The notes under the pieces are model-generated. The model did not search any database. It saw only the letters and a list, made by a program, of their open reading frames with translations, and had not been told where the DNA came from. Shown one piece after another: positions 38,754 through 53,700 of a stretch of 64,000 nucleotides of DNA (position 1 is the first letter of the stretch; every line of letters starts with the position of its first letter). A program made the translations under genes and the position numbers. Source of the stretch: Acanthopleura granulata (Eukaryota > Mollusca > Polyplacophora > Chitonida > Chitonidae). The DNA is taken from NCBI GenBank assembly GCA_016165875.1, contig JABBOT010000004.1:20490007-20554006 (forward strand), in the 5' to 3' direction.

Positions 38754-41700
38754 GGATATATATATCATAATTCACGATCATATAATATCCATATATATAT
38801 AATTACATATATATCCAGGGAATTAGAAACATGTGTTCTAATGTGCAATACAAGAATAATTAGTACCGGTACGATCTTACTGAATGATGAAGTTTTTCTC
38901 CAAGTTATGTATATCTGATGTACTGCTGTTTGAGGCAAACACTTAAAGTGACACTCTGGTCACAATATAAATTGCGTAGAAATATTATAATGATATGAAA
39001 GAAATCCTATGGAGCAAGCCTAACACCCATATAACTGAAGATTCCTTGAAAAACAAAATCTTCGGCTGTGTTCGTAAAATTTTCCTGATTTGAGGTGATT
39101 ATATTGCTTGTATGACGTCGAATTAAGCAGATGTGACCTTGAGTAAGGCATTTATGCTGAGATGACATCAAGAGAGTTTGAAAAGGCAGCGTTATTTGTG
39201 GACATGTGTTTGTGGCTGACGTCACACCAGGCAGAGTGGAAGGGACAAATATTTTGCTTCCGTATACTCTGACGAAACGTACAATATTGGTTTTAATACC
39301 CTGCAATATTTTCAGAATTTAGGAAAGCAATTCAGATTATCCCAATCTTTGTCAATCTGCCTTACTTTTAAGACACAGATGTTTAGACACCAAAGTAGCT
39401 GTTTAATTACAACCGTTGGCGTAAATAACAGCAAGGATAATGACGCCAATGAACTAAGAGCTCAGAACACAGTGTAGTAAGCGCTGTGCTCATAAAACAG
39501 CTCCGTGGGGAGAATGGTCGTGAGGCGGATGATATTTCATGAGACCTTACTCAAAAGATTTACAAATTTTCCCAGATGTTTTTGTCGGTTAGATTTCTAC
39601 CAGACTTGATAAGCCGCATAAATAATGGCGGATCAAGACCTTTGGCTCCGCGTTTGTCACTGTATAACGTTCTTGAGTTTCCTGTAGGATAATCTGACAA
39701 CACATCTGACACCTGAAAATTTGACACTTGTCTAACATGAAATATTTAGCGCCTTACTCTTTCCACATCATAATTGTTTTTTACATTTAATGCCCATCAA
39801 CTGTATTACACACATTTATTTCCCTTTTGTTACACACTCATACAAGCAACCCTCTCTGATGGTGAACATGTTTTTGTCTATCCGAACAGATGGTACCTCA
39901 TCCTAAGCGTTTTGACCCTTTCCCAGCTCTTCCCATTTTAGCTTATTTTATAAGCCCACCTATGGGAACAATGTGTTTCCCGGGACGATGGAGAATGAAG
40001 ACTATACCACTTATGATCAAAGTGCACAAAGAAAGTCTAGTGCATGTGTATGATATGTTAACAGCTAACTGGAGGTGTTGAGCAGTTTACGGCTTTTCAC
40101 ACTAATAAAAGCAGATCATTCTCCTAGGTGAACTACTGTAAACTAGCTATTATATGGACAAGCCAAAGCCTTGTGGCGCCTTACAATCAGCGGGTCGTTT
40201 TATGCACCAATTTCTTTGAGTCTGACTAACTTATCGAAGCATTTATATGGGTATCAATTTCATTTTCTTTTTTCAAGGCTATTTATGACTAGTGTTATCT
40301 GTTAGCACTAGGTCAGATCTAAACACGGACAGATAAATAAATTTCCTATTCATTAGTTTAGCACTCTTGGACCAGCACAAACCACACATTGCCAGGGTGT
40401 TTATGTTTAGGGTAATGGTCTTGTTGTTAATATAGACAATAGTATAATGTTAATTTTGGTATAAATAATTTTCATTCCTTCTACTGCCACCCAGCCTACA
40501 AGAATAAATGGGATTAATGGATTTTATTGCAACTTTCTCAAGACAGTTAGGAATCTTCTATGTACACATGTGAGTGCACGTCTCTTGAGTTTAGTTCCTA
40601 TTATTGTATTGTTTACTGTTGTTTGGAACTGAAATTGGGAATTTTACATAAACACTCCTAACTCTATGCCCTTAGGATCCGAGCAGTCCTATTATTATAT
40701 TTCCATGGAAATTAAGTTGAGGAGTTGAAGTGTTTTCCAGCCCAAAGTAGTCTGTAAGCGTTCCTCAACCACAGCCCTTGTTAAATCTGATAAACGAGCA
40801 AGAGACGAGTGTAAGACCCCACTCTGACCGGGACCCCCGGAAGTGAACTCTTAGCGACCGTCCCCATATTTTTGCCTCGGCTTCAGGGCTTTGAATTCTT
40901 GTACAGCATCCTCTGTTAATGCGGATTAATTACCAAAAGTGTCATAATTTGATGTCTAAAACAACAACAAAGACATCCTGTTTTTATCTGGAAAAATCTT
41001 TGAGCTAAATGGGCCACTCCTGTCCTTTGACCTTTTAAGAAGTTCTGGGCGCCATTAGGCGTCAACATAGTACTTGAAGATTTCCGAAAGCAACGATACA
41101 AAATTAAGAATCATGTACTATTTTGTTTTACTTCTAAAACCCAATTCTACGTGTACGGGAGAGACATTCACATGTGTTTTTCCATTGCCTGCTTGTAGAA
41201 CCGCGTGGCAAAACAGTGTTCATATAATATTTAGGGTTATTACCGATGTTATAGTTATAAAAGTTAGGAAAGCATTAGGTTTCAGAAACCCGCACTTCCA
41301 TCGATGGGTTTTACATAATATACAAGGAGTGTCGAGATGATAGTTTAATAAACTCCAAAATATTTCAGTCTAGTGATACTTTGGGACTATTAGGTTATCT
41401 CTGTACAAACAGTTCTAGTTTTCAGCAATATAATTCTGTAGTCAAGCATGTCCATATTTCTGTATATATATACGTTGACAACTGAATCTCAGCCACGTAT
41501 CAGACATGTCTGAAAAGAATACACATCATGCTGTAGGCCTGTGTTGTGGTAGACTTTTGAGTAGCCTGTGGTTGTCACGTACACCTGTATACATGAAGTT
41601 ATCTTGTTCATTCATTTTTCACTCGGGATCGAGTCAAGAGCCCCGTATAGGGCTTAAACCTCAATGTCAGTTTCAAAACTGTCTTTAAGTTGAGAATATT

Positions 41701-44700
41701 GTACATAGTGTCACTGAGTTGTGACATTCTCTAAATTAACACCATCAGTGTAAAAAAAAATAGAAGGTTCTCTGTGTCGGGTCACTCATGCATGCATAGG
41801 GTCCATTAATTCTGTGTCTACAGTCAACTGTCGGACAGCGGGGAATCGGACAACGTGAGTAGCAGATCTGTGACATTCTCCGTTTTCACACCGGGATAAG
41901 TCATCACTTGACCTGTACGTGACTCCGCTAGGACAGAGTCAGTGATGTCTGAAATTGGCGAATATGAGAACATCGGTCGCCACTGTGTGACATTCACTAC
42001 TATCAGACATTTTTAACCGAAAATCTATGTCACTTTCCAAAATAACCTCTGCACTTTATCTGTTCATGATTGTCCCAGATGTATATGGAGCAAACGAAAA
42101 CAAAGAAATTTTGCGTTAAGGGATTTGGGTGCAGCTGTGAAGGTGAACACAGCTCGGAACTACCGTCATGCCTTCACTGAATGGTATTAATAATTAGAAA
42201 ATCTGAATATGACCCTTTATATTTCTAAGCTGAAAATATTGTTCAGTTTCAATGCTAACCTTAACAGAATTTACATGAAGTCAATTCATTGAGTCATGAC
42301 GTGTACACACAATGCTGAGAAAAGCTGAATAGGCAGCCAGGTTGCACCACCAAGAATGCCATAGTGCTATGAGAAAGCATAACGTTTGTTGTGTATAGGG
42401 AGTGGCGAGGTAACGTTTTAGTTATCATATACTACGCTAGCACGGTATAAATTCAGACTTTCGGTGCATATCTGAAAAAGGATCACAGAGGTTTTATTGT
42501 ATACCCACAAGATCAAGCTGTTGAACATATTTCCGAGATATGTTTTCCTTTTCCAGCAGGTCATAATTGCATGATGGCATATGTATTAGGAAATACATTA
42601 ACATGTACTTTCCACAAACCGTCAGACTGCATGTGTCATCTAAATGCACCAGTTCATGATACACTTTCAGTTTTTGTGGAAGCACAAATGTGCTGAAATA
42701 TTGCCTTCCCTATAACTACCCATTCCCCCATATATGGAATGGCTCTAACTTAGACTAGTTGTTTGGTTAAACGTCGCGAGATTCCCTCACGTATGTTTAC
42801 CGAAGTACGGCCGTGCAGGAGTCGTTTAAAAAACTTTGCGTACTAGCGCAGATCGACTTTCCTCTACAACTGTGTCGGAATAGGTCAATATGTCATCCCT
42901 AAAGCTCTCAGTTACCATGGAAACGTAGAGAGGGCGGGAAAGGTCTTGCATAGGCACATTTGTCTCCATACAACCAGCGTCGTATACCACAAATAACTGA
43001 AATTATCAAGATAAGCGACTTAAGCCTATGGTATAGATATCATGTTATTCTCTCAGTTTAGCCAAACGGCTAGATACATTAAATCACACTGACAGCGTAA
43101 TGCAGAAAATGTACCTGTGCCACCCCCTCCCATTGCCCATAAAACGGGCCAAGTGACAATTATATTTTACGATGTCTAAATAGGTCATTGTAGACAGTAG
43201 TCCTCTTATATGGTAGCAGTTATCCTCAAACGCAAACTGAACAATAAAACAGTAATTACTGAAATAGTGGTATCACACCAACTGTAAACCACTTGGTGTG
43301 ATACGCATACAAATAAATTACTATATTATATATGGTTATGTCGCAGGACAAAAATGAAACCAGTTTCTGTTTTGTACAGCATTTTTGTCCTCTTTTACTT
43401 ACTGATAAATAAATAAAAGTGGATGTCTCTGTATTGAAATTCTGTTGTTTTGGTTTGGGTTAGGTCTAGGGTTCGTTGTTACTACCAAGACTTTGATCAT
43501 TGAGGTCGCGTGTTCGAATTCATCTTTCCATTTTTTGCCTGATGCAATAAGTTGACACTCCAATTTCTTCCACCCATATACCCGATAACCGACAAACAAG
43601 TACACACTTTATTGTGCATGCACGGCGTTAAATGCCAGTGAAATAAATGCATGTAAATAAATAGATTTTGTGACAATATCGTGTTAGATTCAAGTCCTAT
43701 TTTCTGGGGTGTGAGATGTATGTCACTAATGAAATAATGACAGTGAAATTAGTTATAACGCAGTAATTCTTGACTAGCTGGTATGTATGACGTATTTGAA
43801 GATCTTTATACTACTAATAAAGGGATGGCATGGCCTACTTTTTGGCGGCCATACTAGACGACTTCACCAGCTATACCAGCCCATGTTAACAGGACGTCAA
43901 TATGGCTGACTGGCTATTGTTCTCCGAGGGTGATGATGTCACGTGTAGTCCCTCTATACAGTGTTTATTTCTTCTGACACAATCAACACTGATCAAAATT
44001 GTATGTTCCATCATTCTAGCGTTTTACAGAGGGGTCTCCCTTGGTTCGTGTATGCAGCCCGGTTGTCAATGGGAATGACACTCTTCACACTGGAATGTTG
44101 CATATAAAGAGTGTGTTTGATAGAAAGGATGTGAGAGATTAGATATATATCACGGCACTCACAGAGATATTTATCCAACTCATATTCGTTGCATGGGATG
44201 CTACTCTCAATTGCATAGTAGTGCACGGAGACCGGATCTCTGACGTGTGACTACAATTGTCATTTCTAGTTGAATGACTGAATTTGATTGTCAACAAATC
44301 TGTGTTGTATGTTAATTCCACAGTGGACTTTTCATGCCTTTCGGTATTTTATGTCTCAGAATCTTTGGTGTCATGAGTACGCTAAAGAAAATTGATTTGA
44401 TTTGTATTACCGTAAATTGCTATAATTATTTCATGACCGGGACAATTTCTGGGTTGTATATGACATGTAAATATCAGTTATTATGCTTGACTTTGTAATA
44501 GTTAGGTGTGATATACCTGTATGTGATATATACGCTCATAAATAACGGGTGAACCCACTAAACGTCATAATATTGATTACTGGTTCAGAAGGTGGTGGAA
44601 AAGTTTGGCATGTTAGCGACGAAGGTTCTTTCCTTAAAAAAACTTTTTAGTGAACCTCTTTCCTAATTCTCAACAGTCTGTAATTAAGAGCATGTGTGTT

Positions 44701-47700
44701 CTGAACTTGAAATGACCTAGCCACTTTTTCAGAACATTGAAAGTGAAGTGTAATGTTGTCTGGATAGTACACGTGAAATGGAGTAAAGGAATGGGCGTCA
44801 ATGAAATTTTGTTTTCATGGGAAATAACCCCTGACGATATACGTGTCTGTTTTCACACAAACACAACGATTTGATTTTGAATGCCGTCTGGCGCCAAACG
44901 AGATGGAAACCTTAAACTGGTACATGGTGCACACGAAAGCGGTTTCGAGTACTTCCTTACATGTTTGGACTATTACGGTTTCTCCATCGCCGGCAGCAAA
45001 CCCCCGCGTATTGTTTACAAAGTAATTAATAAAACTGACCCAGAAAATACACCCGCACGTAGATATATACGATAGCGATTTTGGAACACTATGTATAATA
45101 GGTCATCGGAAGGGCAAGATCACTTTTGAGCTAGTGAATGATGCCACTGTGCAAGTCGCTATAGCTAGACAAAATTAGGCCTAAATTCTGTTAATGCTCA
45201 AAGAATGTGTAAACAATACCTCACTATTGGAGGGACTCTGAAAGTTAGCTGCAATAATAAGACCTTGTCAGGACAGAAATCTCTGACAGCACAGTTGTGA
45301 AAGGATGGTAATCTCACCGAGTACAGTAGTGTAAGGATAGAAAACTCACACAGCACAGTAGCTACGGAATGGAAAGCACATACACCTCAGTAGTATCAGA
45401 ATGGAAAGCTCACACAGCAGTACAATAGTGACGGAATAGAAAACTCACACAGCACAGCAGTGTAAGGATGGAAAGCTCACACAGTACAATATTGATGGGA
45501 TAGAAAACTCACAAAGCATAGATGTCACGGAATAAAAGCACAGTAATGACAGAATAGGCAACTCACAGAGCATAGTAGCGATAGGACAGAAAACTCACAC
45601 AGCACAGTAGTGTTAGGGTAGAAATCTCAGAAAGTACAGTACTGACGGAATAGAAATCTCACGAAGTACAGTACTGTGAGGACGGAAAGCTCACAAAGCA
45701 CAGCAGCGTCATGATAGATAGCCCACAAAGCACAGTGGTGACAGAACAGAAAATCCACACAGCAGAGAAGTGACAGGATACAAAACTCACACAACACCAG
45801 AAGTGTCATGATAAAAAGCTCACACAACACTGTAGTGGCGGGGTAGAAATGTCACAAAGCACAGTAGTGACGAAATAGAAAGCTCACACAGCACAGTAAT
45901 GTCAGGATAAAAAGCACATACAACACGTTGGTGTCAGGATAGACAGCTCACAGCTCAGTAGTCACGGGATCAAAAACTCACACAGCACACAGTAGAATCA
46001 GGATAGTAATCTCACATATCACAGAAGTCACAGGATGGTAAGGTCACACAGCACGGTAGTGATCGGATGGTAAGCTCACACACAACAGTAGTGACAGAAC
46101 AGAAAGATCACACAGCAAGGTAATGTCAGGGTGGAAAGCTTACACAGAGCAGTAGTGACAGGATGGTAAGCTCACATAGCACAGTAGTGACATGATGGTA
46201 AGCTGACACAGCACAGTAGTGACCGGATAGAAATGATGTCAGGATGGTAAACTCACACAGCACTATGGTGACAGGATGGTAAGCTCAGACAGTACAGTAT
46301 GGACAGAATAGAAAGCTCACACAACACAGTAATGCCAGGATGGAAATCTTACACAGGGCAGTGGTGACAGGATGGTAAGTTCACATAGTACAGTAGTGAT
46401 ACGATGGTAAGCTGACACAGCACAGAAGTGACAGGATGGTAAGCTCACACAACACAGAAGTGACAGGATGGTAAGCTCACACAACACAGTAATGTCAGGA
46501 TGGTAAGCTCACACAGCACAGTAGTGACAGGACAGAAATGATGTCAGGCTAGAAAGAACACAGCACAGTAATGTCAGGATGGTAAGCTCAGACAGTACAG
46601 TACTGACAGAATAGAAAGCTCACACAACACAGTAATGCCAGGATGGAAAGCTTACACAGGACAGTAGTGACAGGATGGTAAGCTCACATAGTACAGTAGT
46701 GACACGATGGTAAGCTGACACAGTAGTGACAGAATAGAAAGCTCACAAAATACAGTAACGTCACGATGGTATGCTTACACATAAGTTACAGGATGGTAAG
46801 CTCACACAGCACCGAAGTGACAGGATGGTAAGCTCACATGGTACAGTACTGAAATGATAGTAAACTCAAACAGCACAGTAGTGACTGGATAGTAATCTCA
46901 AACAGCTCAGTATTATCAGAATAGAAAGCCCAAAAAAGCACAACAGTGACAGAATAGAAGACTCACACAGCACAGTAGTGTTGGGATAGAAATCTGTCAC
47001 AGCACAGTAGTGACAGGATAAAAAACTTGTACGGCACAGTAGTGTCAGGATCTAAAGCTCACAGAGCAGAGTGTTGTCAAGGTAAAAAGCTCAGACAGCA
47101 CATTAGTGACGGGATGGTAAGCTCGCACAACACAGTAATGTCAGAATAGAAAGCTGACACAACACAATAGCGACAGGACAGATAGCTCACATAACAGTAC
47201 AGTAAACTCAGGCAGCACATTATTGACAAGCTAGAAAACTCAGAGAGCTCAGAAGTCACAGGATGGTCAACTCAGAAAGAATGCAAGGATGGTAATCTCA
47301 CATAGCACTGTGTAGTGACGGGAGGTAATCTCACACAGCACAATAGTAACAGGGTAATCTCACACAGCACTGTGTAATGACAGGACGGTAAGCTCACACA
47401 ACACAGTACCGACAGGATGGTAATCTCACACAGCACAATAGTAACAGGATAGAAAACTCAAACAGCACCGTAGTCACGGAACAGAAAGGGCACAGAGCGC
47501 AGCAATATCAGAACTGTAAGCTCAGACAACACATCAGTATCAGGATAGAGAGATCACAGAGCAAAGCAGAGACGAAATACAAAATTCAGACAGCACAGCA
47601 TTATCAGAATAGTAAGCTAAGAAAGCAGTAGTGTTAGGATGGTAAACTCACGTAATACAATAGTGAAAGGACAGTAAACTCAAACAGCAAAGTAGCGACA

Positions 47701-50700
47701 GGATGGTAATCTCACATAGCACAGAAGTTACAGGACGGTAAGGTCACATATCACCGAAGTCACATGACGATACTCTCAAATAACACCCGAGACACAGGAT
47801 GGTAAGCTCACACGGCACATTAGTCACAAGATATCACTTCAGTGCATAAATAACAGTTTGTACATGTATAATCGCTTCTTTGCATCCAAACTATTTATAT
47901 TTACTTATTTATTTATTTGATTATTGTATTACGCGGTACACAAGAATATTTCACTTATGCGACGGCTACCTGCATAGAGGGAGAAAACGAGGCAATGCCT
48001 GGGAGAAACCACAACCATCCGCAAATTTCTGACAGACCTTCCCACTTACACACAAGTTACACATAATTCACAGTTACATTCTTTCAGAAAAAATTATTGT
48101 GTATTACATGCAATAAATAAGATGCTTCGCAACTAAGTGGAATATAAACCAGTAAGTATATATGTGACAATTGAAATCACAATTATGTATGTATATCTTT
48201 TCTCTAACACAAAACTTATGTGTGAGTCCGTTACTTTAGAGCGTGCAGTTCGTCTAGACGTATCTTGTAATCTGCACCTAGCGACATGACGCGTTTAAGA
48301 GCTCCCAGTGCGATTCAGAAGACATTGAACTTAAGAACTGGTACCACATGTTCTTTTGGTGTGTATTTCGCATGAAGGCATTTCAGATCGTCAGACATAA
48401 CATCCTTGCGAAGCATAGATTTAGAACTAGCCAGAAATCGCCGATAAATGGTATTTATCTTTAGCCTGCTAAAACCCATGGCGGATCTGCCCCAAATAAA
48501 GTTTACATTAATTCGGAGCTCTGGACTTTGTAGGCGTATCTAGCCTTGCCGTTAAGGTTCTCCGTTTGCTACGATGTTGTGGACCGCAACGGATTTATTC
48601 ATCTATATGAGAAAGAATTAGCTTGTGAATTAGGCGGTTCATAACGAAATTAGGTTAATATATATTTTATTAAAAACTTTTTAGACTACTGGTACGACTA
48701 ATATCACTAAAGCACTCATGAAAGTTGATTTAATAAGTAGTTTCTGTCCGCAAATTTTACTGATACAATCAAGACTTTTCGAGTAAGTTTTAAATTGGAA
48801 TTACTTGTTCACTATCATGGAATGTGTAAACCAAGAGCAGTACCGGTTTGTGACTTTATACGATATAGCTATTTCTAACAATCAATGCTAGGTTACATGT
48901 ATAGGGTTTTGTCTAGCGTTTTTAATGCACATGACCATAATTAACTATGGATAACTATATAATTAATGCCTAAACGGATGCAACATGAAAGTAGGCCTAT
49001 TGGTACGTAAGGTGTAATATTTAATTTTGTACCTGCATAAAATTAATTTTTCCATCAATCATTCGGAGTTAGGAAGATATTTCTCATGTTTGTATGTTTT
49101 CCTCAAATATGAACCTTAACAGCTCCCAAATTTCAAGTCTCTTAAACATGGCGGCAGCTGGAAAAACAGATGGCAAGTATATTATGGAATGTAATCCGCA
49201 TTTATCAGAGATGTGGCTCATTTTATGCGTGAAATAAGTCATTTTATCGTTTCAACTTTGACCTTGGCTTTCCAAACCAGTTAATAAAAGTGTCGTGCCC
49301 CTTTGGCAGATAGCTTTAAGTTCCGTATGTAGAGTTGTGTATATTAATTCTCAAGATAGCGGATGAATAAGGGCGTTGTAAAATAGTGCATATCACAAGA
49401 ATTAGTATAATTTTATAACTCTCGTAACAAGGAGAGATATTTCACTATTTATTTCTTAAGTATATATATGGCACATTTAGGGCTTGCTATTTGCATATTA
49501 CTAAACGCGATTAAGTGATAGACTATACGTATGACAAATTATGTAACATATGAACATTTGCTTTGTGTAAAGTTTTAAAGTCATCTAAGTCATTTCCATG
49601 CTACCTTGTATCCATACTTTTTCTAAGACTCAACTGTTGACGTGTGGATTGTGTTTTCTCTTGTGGAAAACATGCGCATTTGTACAATCACGTATATACA
49701 GCAATATAATACGTACATTTTACAAGGTAAAGATTATTATATTAGGTATGTTAGTCAGACCATATGCTTATCGAAAAGCGATGGCACATTTAGAATGCGT
49801 TATAGCTGTATACATGCTGAAGCAAATGGACTTATTTGAACGTCTCGTTAAAGAAACTACTGTTAACTACACTCCATGATATCGCCCTAATTTCTGTCGC
49901 CCAACATTTGATAAACTGAGAAAACCTTACTTAAAAAAGGCTTCAATAAAAACACTGATTTTCAATTAATAAAGTCTATATTTAAACCTTAGTGAAATGT
50001 AAATAAAGATTTTCTTTTGGCACTAGCTTTTGTCTGTCCTCAAGGCTTGCAGATCAGGTGTTTTGAAGGAGATTGGATTCAGGTTCATAGGGGATGTTAT
50101 TATTTTGCATTGGAGCGGAAAACTTGGTCGGCAGCCAATCGAGAGTGTCAAATTCGGGATAGCTATCTACTGTCTATTGGATCTGTGGCCGAACTTGTGA
50201 GTATCCTTCATTCATCTATCTTGTCTTATGATGCTAGTGGACAAATTTTAAATAAACAGATTTGCAGGATCTGATGATAATTCAGATTCCTGACTCTGTA
50301 ATTTACAGCATTTAGTTAGATGTTAAGAAGTTATACATCGTCTGTGTCGTATACTCCTGCGAATACTCCTGCGACACGGGTTAAATTCGAAGTCATGTTA
50401 TGTCTCTTGGCTTTGAAATCCGGAATCGTATGAAAATATTAATGTTAACAATACATTCGACTTGTAACAAATGTTTCTTATTAGAATCATTACACTCAAA
50501 CCGCAAATTGCGACTAATGGACCAACACACCTTCATCCATGTATTCTCTCTTTGGCAGAACGCTATTAGTCGTAAGTTGAAGCCCATGATAAGAGATGAA
50601 GACCATCTCAATTGGTGGGTTGGATTAGAGGCAGATTCCGTTCAAGCTGGTCGCTGGAAGTGGGCTGATGGAGGCGAGTTTAATCGAAGGGTTAGGTAAG

Positions 50701-53700
50701 ATAATATAACCGTCTCTAGTATCCTTATAACTGGAGTTTATATTTGAATAAACCAGTTAAGCTTTACGCTAATTGTAATTGTCCTTGTTACTATCCATCC
50801 ATGAACCAATTACCTTGCAGCAATTCATTCTATACATGTACGTACTGTATACGGCAGTGACAACAAGTTACAATTGGGTATATGGTATTAACTCTGATTT
50901 CCTAAATATTGTTCAGTCCATGGAGTCCTGGGGAGCCCAACAACGCTGGGGACAAGGAGAAGTGTGTAGAGCTCAATTTTAAAGGGAAGCTCAATGATGC
51001 CGTGTGTGCAAAACTTAATCCATTCGTATGCGAGAACACGGGATGTAAGTATATATATATGTGACGAAAATATGGACATGGCACAAGCCCTTAGTTCAGC
51101 AAACTTTGTAGCCAAATTTACTGCATTTTAGTGTATGATTGAATTCTGTTACTTGGACAGAAAATTTGTAGTTTCCCTCGCTCTCACCATTATCGCGGGT
51201 CCTTGGTGACAATGACTAATGGACAACGCTGGGATGGCCGTTTGCGCAGTCTAACCTTCGTTGAAGACCACCACTATAGTGTGAAAAGACCTATCTGTGC
51301 GTCACATGTCTGGAAGTTTGTGGGTGGCTTACCTCGAAAACTCCAGGTCCGCCGCTCATAAAACTGACAGTCATGATGCATGTAAGTTAGAAACTCTTGA
51401 GTGAACTAAACAACAAGGAAAGAAACAGATCAAATCTGTGTTAAGAAGATCTTTCTTTTGTTGGATATATGATGAATAGTTAGCTATATCGGTTGCAGAA
51501 ACGATGATGTCTTGCAAGCAACCACAGATGTCGTCCTTCACTTTCGTACTTATACAGTGATTTGTGTAAACCAATGTTAACATATAATAATGTCATGCTA
51601 GACTCCATTCCTGACTTATTATCTTAATTTTTTTTTCTTAAAAGAGCAAGTCAGGATTACATGTCTGACGATAACGCGTTTGATCACGACTATTCTGATA
51701 AGTGCTTATCGAGAATTCTAAATGCTTTTGATAATTCCTTCAGATCTCCACGTTTTGACTCGTTTCTACTTCCATGCATGTTACGCCATCCATTGTTGTC
51801 GTGTTCTAAATAAAGAACATCTGATGATCATATGATGAAAAGCTAGCTCGATTTCTCTTGGTGTAGTGTCTGCCATTTTCTCTGATCCTTTTATATCCTC
51901 AAATGCATTTGCCATGCCAATGTGGCCCTCTTATTATGAGTAGGCTACAGAAAACTGTACAGAAATTAAACTGAGTTAAATGTCAGACACATTTATGTCA
52001 CGCTGTTTTTAACTTTGCTTCCTGTTTATTTATTGATTGATTCACTTGTTTATTTGATTGGAGTATACGCACTACTGGAGAACATTTCACTATTTCACGA
52101 CGGCGGCCAGTACTATTGTTTGAGAAAACCAGGTAGAAAATTCCCGGCCATCCGTAGGTTGCTTACCATATATGTTCTTAATATATCAACCAATGTGCGC
52201 CCAATTCGCTTATTATTGTTCTGTAAGATTATATGAACTGTAAGTCATGGTTTGTAGATATTTAAATATATAAAATAATAAATAGAAGTAATAAATTATA
52301 AACACGTTCTTGTAAAATTGGTTCAATAAATGTTTTTTGCGACATTAATAAAGATATACCAATTACATCAAGTATAAACAGCTCATAAAAGCGAGTTTTT
52401 CCGTCCTTAGATACTGACCTGAGCACTGTCTTGGCCACAACGGAGCAGCCTCAAACCGACACCGGACTAACATTAACGGAATTGCCTGGGAAGACCTTTC
52501 AGAGCACTGTCAAGGACAACACAGCTCCTCAGACTAATTCCACACAAACAAGGGAGACAAAAGGCCACGCCACCCGAATAACAACGCCCCGCCTTGCTGA
52601 GCCTCAATCCCCTGAGAACCCACCCCCTGAGCGCCCACCCCCTGAGCGCCCATATCTTGAGCACACATCCCCTGGGCACACATCTCCTGAACACCCATCT
52701 TCTCATGCTGAGGCAAAAGACGCAGTGACCACTCCTGCGCCATTTGATGAGATCAATAAGGCTCTCTCAGAACTAAAGGTAAAAGCGAAAAACTTTTCAT
52801 TAACGTAAAAGGCAGCTCATGACTGTGGTTCTGTTCGTTAAAGAGATTATGGAATTCTCTCTTGAGTGTAAAGGCCTGTTGAAATTCGTTGCTGAATTAT
52901 CTGCATTTGAAGTGTGGAGTATTGTGCTGCCGACAGGGGATCTGAAGGCGCTCAGGCCTTTAAGCTTGAGGGATTGATCAATCAGAGAGCTAGGGGATAT
53001 TAGCTGTTTATTTTGTGTCACGTAAATGTTCTGAGCTGTCTGTCAATGTAACATGTAATAACATAGGGACAGCACACTGTTTTAATGTTATGTGTTTTAA
53101 TTATAACAAGTACATGGGTGAACAATACTGTAAAGTATTTCCATACCATTGTATTGTAGATTCTTGATCATTTCATGTTATAAATTCACATATATATTTA
53201 AGTCACAAACACAGCCCTAGCAGCTTACTACAGTCGTCTCAGGTGACAAGAGTGTTCCGCGCTTGGGACATTTACGTCGCAGCCTAAATAGAATGACTGC
53301 GTTTCATGTCAGTCAATGGAGCACGGTCAAATGTCAGTTTCCGCTGTCGTAGTAGCTGTTACAAAAAGTGCTTTACCGAAATGAACATAATATTGTGCAA
53401 CCTTTTTGACAACCTTAACATTCGGTGTCTTTCACTTTAACTACGAATATCAAAGGCGAGCTTACAAATGTCAAATAAGAAGACAATCAGGGTAAATATG
53501 TGTATTTGTGGTTTCTGATAGGTCTGTTGAACGTGTATGTAAATAAACATGTACATAAAGTATTAAATTCTTTAAGTCATTGTTCTCTAAGTCTTGTATT
53601 ATATTTTGTATTTCATTTTGTTCTGCAGGAAAAAGAAAGCCCCCAAAAAGTTTCAACGGTTGTCTCCTCAATAGCAACGGTAATCACTCAGAAGAAAGCC

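Noticed and set aside
45255..47835. CRISPR array or coding repeat protein in the 32-bp array
   Set aside because: Units are contiguous with no unique spacers, the DNA is animal nuclear DNA, and the open frames come from the repeat and are not kept in phase along the array.
49598..49879. 93-codon frame as an extra receptor exon
   Set aside because: No recognisable domain, and no acceptor and donor that keep the phase-1 link between the signal peptide and lectin exons.
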